64,000 nucleotides of DNA from Anopheles merus (lineage: Eukaryota; Arthropoda; Insecta; Diptera; Culicidae), in assembly GCF_017562075.2 (NCBI RefSeq), contig NC_054081.1, positions 23,542,315-23,606,314 on the forward strand, in the 5' to 3' direction. Both the position numbers and the translations under genes were made by a program. The notes below the pieces were generated by a model, which saw nothing but the letters and a program-made list of their open reading frames with translations, was not told the origin of the DNA and made no database searches. Positions 57,118-64,000 of this stretch are shown one piece after another (the stretch's first letter is position 1; each line of letters opens with the position of its first letter).

Positions 57118-58506
57118 TTGGCGGCCTCACATAGTGTAAGTGCAATCAAACCGTCATCCTACATCAACATAACACCACTTAACAACCTGCAAACACCACT
57201 ACTAAGAGGATCAGGATCACCGCTTGCTACAGATACACTGGATATCATTCCACACACTGATACGCGAACGTGGCTATTCTTTACACGTTTCGCCCCAACA
57301 GTAACCACGGAGCAAATTTCTCATATAGTGCAAATACGTTTAGCGCTTGAAAAGCGGGATGTGTTTGTTCACCACCTGACGAAATTCGGCGCTAACACTA
57401 GTACACTCTCATTCATCTCTTTCATAGTGGGCATACCGGGCACTTTACGCAGTAAGGCTTTATCACCTGAGACATGGCCCTCCGCGCTAACATACCGAGA
57501 GTTTCGTGACTACCGAAACAACAACAATAATAATCCCAATACACGTGCCGTCATCGATACTAACTCGATACATCAACTCACACACGATCACCCTGCCACT
57601 CTCGCTGCAGACAGCTATCACAATCCACTCTCACAGTCCGGAATAAGCGCTCCGATATCAATCACCACTACAGATATGCACTCGCAGCCTGTTCCGATTT
57701 CCTCTCCTGCTATGACCACTACAGATGCAGGTTTGTTTACAACTGAACACAACACAACAACAACATACCTACCGATGTATTACCAAAATGTTCGAGGCTT
57801 GCGTAAAAAACTGAATGATCTAAGACTAGTACTTTCCGAAACTGAATACAAAATCGTAATATTAACTGAAACCTGTTTGAACAGTAACATAAACAATGAG
57901 TTATTCCACGACGATCGCTATTCTATTTACCGATGTGATAGAACCACCACCAACAGCACTTTCTCCATCGGTGGTGGCTTTCTAATAGCCTGCTCTCGCT
58001 CTCTTTCATCTTGCGAAATAACACCGACGGATCGAACTATGGAACAGTTATGGGTCAAAATTCGACTGGGCAATATTTTTGTTTATATCGGTGCCATGTA
58101 TATTCCACCGTGCAACGCATATAACGACATAATTGTTAACAAACATGTGGAAAGTATACGCGAAATTTCATCATGCATGAGAGATAACGATCTCCTGCTT
58201 GTCGCTGGAGATTTTAACAAATGTGACATTACGTGGTCGAAGCTCAATCCAATCGATGTCGAGGATGTACCATTGCGCTCCACATTCATGCACTATAAAC
58301 CGTTATCTAAGTTTCGAAATAATCATATTTTCGTCGATAGTATGGCAGCAAACGGCCTTTATGAATTAAGCAACGTTAGAAACTCCATGGACCGACAACT
58401 CGATCTAATTTTTGCTAACTCCAACGCCACTGAGATCTGTTCTGCCGTGTCTAAATCCGAACCGGCCCTGCTCAAACTCGACAATTATCATCCTTCACTC
58501 GAATGA
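57118..58506 (+). pseudogene. CR1 ORF1 C-terminal part and endonuclease, copy C
   Basis: The long frame of 462 codons begins without a clear start. Its first 200 residues look like ORF1 C-terminal sequence (LFFTRFAPTVTTEQISHIVQ). From about 57777 it reads YYQNVRGLRKKLNDLRLVLS, IVILTETCLN and LLLVAGDFNKCDITW, the APE-type endonuclease blocks. It ends LDNYHPSLE where a family SDHxP block is expected. A fused ORF1-ORF2 frame is unusual and may reflect an indel. Confidence 0.7.
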
Positions 58507-58510
58507 TCAA

Positions 58511-59461
58511 TACGTCACTATGATCCTCATGCGTCTAGCTCCCATCCAAGCAACACACATCAGCAACGATTAAATTATTCAAAGGCAAATATCGTCGAAC
58601 TGGAGGAAAGAATAACTCTATTCGGTTCTCCTTTTAACTGCTCTAACTTTCCATCTGTTGACGACGCTGTTCATGCCTTCACGATTTTCAAGAAAGATGC
58701 TCTACAATCCTGTACGCCAATTATGCACCAGAAACGCTCTCCAGCATGGAGTAATAACAGGCTTATCATCCTCAAATGAGCCCAAAACAAAGCTATTAGT
58801 CGACACCGTTTTATGAGAAGTAATATCACTAGGGAAAATCGCAACAACGCGATACATGCATACCGTCAGTATGACCGATCAAGATATAAGCAATATATAT
58901 CTTCAATCGAAAGGTACCTTCTCCGACATCCCCGAAAATTTTGGCACTTCATCGACAGCAGACGACACTCAAACGTAGTTCCAAGCACAATCAAATATAA
59001 TGATTCCGTTGGCACGTCACCCTTCTGCAAACGTAATCTCGACTCCGGAGGTCAAGTGGATGCTATTTAAACCGATCTCAAAGCTGCTTTCGACCTCATC
59101 TCACACGACATTTTGATCGCCAAATTGCAAGATTTTCGCTGAACGATTTTCCGATGCCTTCTCCACCCCAATTGTAAATCAATCGGTGATCTCAAGGGCC
59201 ACATCTTACACACCTCTAAACATGATTGATTACACCATTCCTACGTTTGATATACGCACAGTAGAAAAGTACCTCAAAAGCCTTAAACCCTCTACAGCTC
59301 CTGGTCCCGATGGCATCCCGAGTTTCATTATCATTAAATGCTATCAGTCCCTAGCGCCTGTATTAACAAACATATACAACACGTCACTGAGTTCCAGTAT
59401 TTTCCCACGCTTATGGAAGTCCTCGTGGATGGTACCAATATTTAAAAAAGGGGATCGCTAA
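58511..59461 (+). pseudogene. CR1 RT N-terminal part, copy C
   Basis: Pieces in different frames read RENRNNAIHAYRQYDRSRYK (linker), YLLRHPRKFWHFIDSRR and, after the ectopic patch, IFAERFSDAFSTP and STAPGPDGIPSFIII (about 59302), the first RT box. They align with copies A and B in order. Confidence 0.7.
59023..59129 (+). repeat. ectopic 107-bp copy of the RT palm inside the RT linker
   Basis: The segment matches 59630-59736 (offset 607 bp, no indel, about four substitutions). It breaks the linker between NDSVGTSP and IFAERFSDAF. The ectopic copy has DLKAAFD and AKLQ where the resident copy has DHKAAFD and a stop. Confidence 0.85.
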
Positions 59462-59907
59462 TGTGCTTCAAAGTATCGCGGTATCACATCACTTTGTGCG
59501 GTATCAAAAGCTTTTGAGCTTCTGCTTTACGGCCCTATGCTCTCCGCTACATCGAATTACATTATGGATAACCAACATGGGTTCGTACCCAAACGTTCAA
59601 CATTAACGAACCTCACTGAATTCTTTAGTTTCTGCAAACGTAATCTCGACTCCGGAGGTCAAGTGGATGCTATTTACACCGATCACAAAGCTGCTTTCGA
59701 CCTCATCTCACACGACAGTTTGATCGCCTAATTGCAGAAGTTAGGGTTTTCGGAACAAATAGTTAAGTGGTTGCATTCCTACCTCACAGAACGCTCATAC
59801 AAGATCAAGGTAAACGATCATACATATAGAGAAGTGCTTGACACCTCAGGGGTGCCTCAAGTTTTCAAGAATACCGTTTTCTTCTGTTTGCCGATGACGT
59901 TACAGAG
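59462..59907 (+). pseudogene. CR1 RT palm, copy C, with internal deletion
   Basis: The segment reads HGFVPKRSTLTNLTEF, VDAIYTDHKAAFDLISHD and WLHSYLTERSYKIKVNDH to SGVPQ. It then jumps directly to NTVFF and FADDV, so about 20 residues of the box after SGVPQ are missing near 59862. The catalytic ADD is still readable at 59891-59899. Confidence 0.75.
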
Positions 59908-60237
59908 TTTTTCAAGCCAGCTCAACATCGTGACACTATTTTTCAAACACGTAAAACGATTGTCAACATCGTACATACAATTCGAATCCGTAAACTCTTT
60001 TCGATTTGGTAACACTAGATTTTGAACGCGTAAAATCCCATCTCGAATCTGGAAAATGTATGTTGGCTGTCTTGTCACCCATTATACATTTTCCAGATTC
60101 GAGTTAGGACTTTACGCATTCAAAACCTAGAGTTACCAAATCGAAAAGAGTTTACGGATTCGAATTGTATGTACGATGTTGACAATCGTTTAACGTGTTC
60201 GAAACATAGTGTTACGATGTTGAGCTGGCTTGAGAAA
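59908..60237. repeat. 330-bp inverted repeat (154-bp arms, 22-bp loop) in CR1 copy C
   Basis: The left arm (59908-60061) starts TTTTTCAAGCCAGCTCAACA and its inverse ends the right arm (60084-60237, GTTGAGCTGGCTTGAGAAA). Arms match at about 93 percent by eye. The loop is 60062-60083. It may be a foldback MITE or an inverted duplication of RT sequence. No target duplication was recognised. Confidence 0.85.
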
Positions 60238-60601
60238 CCCTGTAAGCTGTTCGCTCCTATCATCATATGGTGCCGTGATAATGCAATGGTGCTATGTATC
60301 GAAAAATGTCGTGTCTTGTCTTTTTACCGTTCTCGGTCCTGCACACGATTTAACTACCAGATCGATAACATATCCGTTGAACGCACCGATACATTCCGCA
60401 CCCTTGGGATCTCGACACACGTTTAACATTTAACGATCACCTAGAGAATATAGTGTCCAGAGGGAACCAACTACTGGGTTGGATTATTCGATCAACGCAA
60501 GGTTTCCGTAATCCTATGACCATAAAAACCATTTACTGTGCCTACCTTCGATCAGTGTTAGAATATGGCAGTATTGTTAGCGACCCCTGTACCGAACAAT
60601 G
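60238..60601 (+). pseudogene. CR1 RT thumb, copy C
   Basis: WCRDNAMVLCIEKCRVLSF, TFRTLGI and GNQLLGWIIRSTQGFRNP correspond to copy B segments following the YADD box. YLRSVLEYGSIV is the last block before the Transib-like insertion. Confidence 0.75.
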
Positions 60602-61572
60602 CACATTGGGCAAACGCCTGTATAAAAACCGAAAAACCAACTTTGTCGCAAGTTTACACCATACACATTTTCTAAAAAGAGGTACTTAAACTTAGTTGAA
60701 ACCAAAATATTATACGTTTTTATCCAAAACTTTCTGAGCCATAGGCCATCAAAGTACAAACTTTGTGTTTTATGTCCCAAATTTGAGCTATTTTTCGACC
60801 GAACATAAATCATAATATTTTAGTAAATAATGGTTAGATTTTGATAATCAATGTGTTGTTGTAACGTTTTTTGTCGTACTTTGATGTTATGTCTGAATAT
60901 TTTGCAAAAAGTTGTTTTTAAAGTTCATAAATGATTGAAAACCAAACATCACTGCTGAAGTTTTGGATGTTTTCATTTTGGAGAGTGATTTTTTATGATT
61001 CGACTCGATTTCACTCGTGAGTCGTATATCATAGGAAAGATCAACATTTTTCCTACGTTTTGTCGTTAAAACTAGCTGCGACCATCTGCGACCCCGAAAA
61101 TTATCAAACTTTTTCTTTAAAATAGCGCGAGCTTGACATGTATTGTTGCAGGAGCCATACACCACCAGTATCCAACTACCTGTCATAAACGGGTATTTGA
61201 AACGAACAGGCAAAAACTAAAGCTGAAGAGAGAAAAAACTGTTTTAAAAAGGTCGTACGATAGGAAACAGCTCTTTTCAAAACCAACCATGAAAAACACA
61301 ACTTTTTTAACGTGTAATACTTTAAAAATTCATTTTCAGTAAGAAACTTATTCCGCCTTCGTTTTAATTCCTAACAATTATTGTCGATGCTGTTAACTGA
61401 TACGCAATGATGCAATGTTGTGAACGATAATTATTAAGTTCTTGGCTGTCTTGACGATTTTAGTACAGGACTGCCCTGTATAGTAAGAGCAATTGTATTG
61501 AATGAAGAAAAACTGCAATAGCACGAGGATTTCATTTTCATCCCGGCGTTTGTATGGCCGTTGCCCACTGTG
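60602..61572. mobile_element. Transib-like non-autonomous DNA element, 971 bp
   Basis: The left end reads CACATTGGGCAAACGCCTG and the inverse of the right end CACAGTGGGCAACGGCC. CACWRTG termini are characteristic of Transib elements. The 5-bp flanks CAATG (60597-60601) and CAAGG (61573-61577) match at 4 of 5. The CR1 RT reads on the two sides (EYGSIV and NRIEAIQRKATRYAVR). No transposase is readable. Confidence 0.55.
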
Positions 61573-62040
61573 CAAGGGAGTAATCGAATCGAGGCCATCC
61601 AAAGAAAAGCGACTAGATATGCTGTAAGACTCTTACCATGGCGACACGGCGATGTGTTACCGTCATACCATGCTCTGCTTTTAGGGATCGTGTCTGCTTT
61701 TAGGGGTTCAGTCGTTGAAAAAGCGCCGTGAGATAGCTAAATGCCTTAGTATATCAGGACTACTTAATCAACATACTGATGCTCCTACTCTATTAGCTAC
61801 GATATAATTTAAAGCGCCATCTAGGAATCTACGTACACGTCAATTCATATCCGTCCCTCGTTATAGAACTCGTTTTGCCCAGTCTGATCCTATGTCAGCT
61901 ATGTGTCGAACTTTCATAAATAACTTTGATTTATTTGATTTCAACATACCACAGAATGTTTTTAGAGATAGACTCAGGACACAACTTACTGTAGCATATC
62001 TGCTATACAGAACTTATTATAATACACACTATCAGCTATA
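61573..62040 (+). pseudogene. CR1 RT C-terminus, copy C
   Basis: NRIEAIQRKATRYAVRLLPW, then HALLLGI and after a frame change LKKRREIAKCLSISGLLN, FISVPRYRTRFAQSDPMS and NNFDLFDFNIP match the end of copies A and B. The stop is at about 62040. Confidence 0.75.
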
Positions 62041-62985
62041 GACACATTGTAACACACTTCGGAAAGCCAAATCACACCATTGCGACACGTTCATTATAAC
62101 ACACTCAGCAAATCAATCCACACCTTAGCAACACACCCAGACCATACCGTTCATAGAAAAAAAAACACAATTGAGACACATTTATCGAAAACAACCGAAA
62201 CGCGCAACTTAAGCAATTCAAGCGTTACTGCATGCAAAGTGGACAAACAGAGAACGCATAGCAACTTATTGCTAAAAGCGCAGTGTAGGCAAAGATCGAC
62301 GAACGCACTCGTTCTTTGGCTAGAACAGTTGAAACTTTCCAGAACCTTCGTAAAATCACTAAAAACGCAGCATAGGCACATAATGATAGACAACTCACTC
62401 CAATAAAATGTATTAATTGTACTTCATATCAATAACCTTTAATTAGGACAAAAAAACATTCCAAAACCAATGTACGAAACCCATTGAGTATAAATAAAAC
62501 CAATTCCGGCCCTGGCAGGTCAGATTCGTTCGGACTGCCAAGATAGGACGTTACGCTTCCTAATACTTCGCCTTCCAACTTATTTCAAGAGTTTAGTTAT
62601 GTCCCCCTACCCAAGGTAAGGCTTCTAAACTCCAACGTTTCCAGTAAGGGAAACCTCCTAAAGGTTTCTATGATCGCCTGGACGATCAAGTGTTAAAAAA
62701 GTCCGCTTCGAGCAAAAGTGTTATTCCACCTCGGCTCATGTCAGTAATAACTGACCTACCGCGACGGTACTTGAGGTACAGCTGTACGCTCATCATATGG
62801 CGACCGTAGCTATCGCCTAACCCATTACATTACGTAATAATTTTATTTTCAAAATACATTTTCTGTTCTTGTGCACCAGTTCTCCCCTATCGATTTATGT
62901 ACCTTACATAGTCTATAAGCACTAATTTAAGTACATTCATGTAGGATCTTCAAGATCCCGATGGATTAATCAATAAACATATTAA
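62041..62985. other. 3' region of CR1 copy C or further insertion, unassigned
   Basis: At 945 bp this is far longer than the 140-bp 3' untranslated region of copies A and B. It contains TATAAATAAAACC at 62490 and many ACACA strings, so another insertion such as a solo LTR is possible, but I found no TG...CA pair with a target duplication. The last part carries the hairpin GGATCTTCAAGATCC and an A-rich repeat tail. Confidence 0.4.
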
Positions 62986-63996
62986 ACATATTGGTTTATC
63001 ACTATCATCATCGAATGTTGCATGCTGGACCGCAGGCTATACTGAACGAGATTCGTCAAACCTTTTGGATCCGGCGACGGACATATGATCAGTGCACCAC
63101 TTGTTTCAGATCAAACCCGAAGACAGTACAGCAACCCTTAACATCGCTCCCAGCAACTCGTGTGTCGGCATCAAAACCATCCGCTATCACCGGGGTTGGC
63201 TATTGTGGGTTCATCTTGACGAAAATGAATCTTATAACCACGTAAATCTTATACAGCTATTTTTATCTGTTTTAGCATCCGAGCAATCCACATCGAGTTT
63301 GTATCGGACCTTACAACAGAGGCATTTATCGGAGATCTTCGGAGATTTATTGCGAGACGAGACAAAGTCGTTGAGATTCACTCCAACAACGGAACGAATT
63401 TTAAGGGAGCCGCCAACTAGCCAAAAATTGTACTATTGAAAACTAAAAAACATGCAAGTAGCGTTCATCATTGGTATCTAGAGAGACAGATAGCTTGGAA
63501 ATTTATTCCACCTCGCGCCTCTAATTTTGGAGGATTATTGTTAGCTGCGGTTAAATCTACAAAATTTCATTGCATGAGAGTAGCAGGAGAAACTAGCTTG
63601 ACGTTTGAGGAAGCATATATTCTATTAGCAGAAATAAAAGCAATTTTGAATAGTAGGCCAATTACCGCAATATCAACTGATCCCGAATCACTAGAAGCAC
63701 TCACACCATGTCACTTTCTAATAGGAAATCAACCTAGGATTCTCGATGAGGTAGATCAAACGGAAATAATACAAAACAGATTAAGTCGTTGGCAGCTAAT
63801 CACAACAATGAGCAAACAGTTTTGGAAACGATGGCATAGAGAGTATTTGCAAGGACTTAAGTTAAAGAAGGGAAAACAAGCAAAATCAATTGAGATAAGA
63901 GAGGACATTCTAGTACTTCTATTTGAAGATAATTGTCCATCTACACGATGGCCAATTGCTAGAATTGTGTACTTGTGTATTGTGTGTAGTACTTAA
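62986..63996 (+). pseudogene. Bel/Pao element 2 integrase, catalytic residues lost
   Basis: YHYHHRMLHAGPQAILNEIR and CTTCFRSN form the HHCC zinc region (62995-63110). The core reads ITGVGYCG (63190), SNNGTNF (63382, frame changed) and GGLLLAAVKS (63529). The family has Asp, Asp and Glu at the positions now Gly, Asn and Leu, so all three catalytic residues are gone. The rest (EAYILLAEIKAILNSRPI and LTPCHFLIGNQPR) is the conserved Bel integrase C-terminal region. The frame stops at 63996, at the window edge. Confidence 0.8.
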
Positions 63997-64000
63997 GGGA

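Larger units (their letters stand above)
56403..62985 (+). mobile_element. CR1-clade LINE copy C, long, nested in Bel element 2
   Basis: It holds ORF1 (56499-57089), endonuclease (57770-58506), RT (58510-62040) and a 3' region up to a tail-like AAACATATTAAACATATT just before Bel resumes. GGATCTTCAAGATCC at 62946-62960 is a perfect hairpin near the 3' end. Coding sequence is broken by frameshifts, a 107-bp ectopic RT patch, a 330-bp inverted repeat and a 971-bp Transib-like insertion. Both junctions are inferred from the Bel reading and could shift by 10-20 bp. Confidence 0.75.
36511..63996 (+). mobile_element. Bel/Pao element 2, split into three pieces by nested insertions
   Basis: Gag, protease and part of RT occupy 36657-38842, the pre-integrase region 55845-56402 and the integrase 62986-63996, all plus strand and in Bel order. 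Between the first two pieces lies the CsRn1 array with a 5-bp target duplication, and between the last two a CR1 element. RNase H and part of RT are missing, so an internal deletion also occurred. The right end of pol lies at the window edge. Confidence 0.8.

Noticed and set aside
62041..62985. solo LTR starting TGTAACACACTTCGG at 62047
   Set aside because: No matching end with CA and no 5-bp duplication was found at any plausible right border.

Overview
This 64 kb window is eukaryotic and almost certainly from a mosquito, most likely an anopheline. The evidence is the mix of repeats: tRNA-derived SINEs of about 200 bp, an RTE with a matching 3' end, CR1-clade LINEs of the mosquito T1/Q type, an R1-clade LINE, Bel/Pao elements whose gag begins with a PHD finger, Ty3/gypsy elements of the mdg3 and CsRn1 types, and hAT-like and Transib-like non-autonomous DNA elements. 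The species call is an inference from family content. The region looks like heterochromatin or a TE graveyard. I found only one host gene: three 3' coding exons on the minus strand (27527-28428) that resemble the C-terminal tail of a SCYL1/yata-type pseudokinase.

Layout. 1-3777: 3' part of an mdg3-like Ty3/gypsy element with its 3' LTR, next to TA and TG microsatellites (3778-4085). 4312-8181 (minus): a decayed R1-clade LINE with gag, endonuclease and RT. 8621-8826: a complete SINE. 8827-11420: a gypsy gag scrap and a non-LTR RT gene broken by a solo LTR with a perfect 5-bp target duplication (9323-9657) and by a degenerate hexamer satellite (10479-11160). 11913-15120: leader repeats and a 3'-truncated Bel/Pao element. 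15998-18878: a hAT-like element with an internal tandem duplication. 18879-20945: CR1 copy A. 21063-21326: a hAT MITE with an 8-bp target duplication. 21340-27520: mostly unassignable sequence with SINE fragments. 27527-28428: host exons. 29359-35261: a 2,013-bp tandem duplication containing a truncated RTE, with CR1 copy B inserted in one unit. 35262-35619: a terminal-inverted-repeat element.

36.3-64.0 kb is one nested structure. A dead Bel/Pao element is split into three pieces (36657-38842, 55845-56402, 62986-63996). The first gap holds a 17,002-bp tandem array of a CsRn1-type LTR retrotransposon in the order LTR-internal-LTR-internal-LTR-internal-LTR, with one 5-bp target duplication (GTCGT) at its outer ends only. 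The second gap holds a long CR1 element (copy C), which itself carries a Transib-like insertion, a 330-bp inverted repeat and an ectopic 107-bp copy of its own RT palm.

The most notable object is the CsRn1 array. Its three units (periods 5,579 and 5,577 bp) are nearly identical and share the same nonsense codon and frameshift in pol. The amplification therefore copied an already dead element, by recombination between LTRs or a similar process, rather than by three retrotransposition events. An assembly artefact has to be excluded. The family uses a tRNA-Trp primer site and has a canonical A-AAA-AAC slippery heptamer just before the gag stop. A second notable point is that the SINE and the RTE in this window share a similar 3' end, which suggests that this LINE clade mobilised the SINE.
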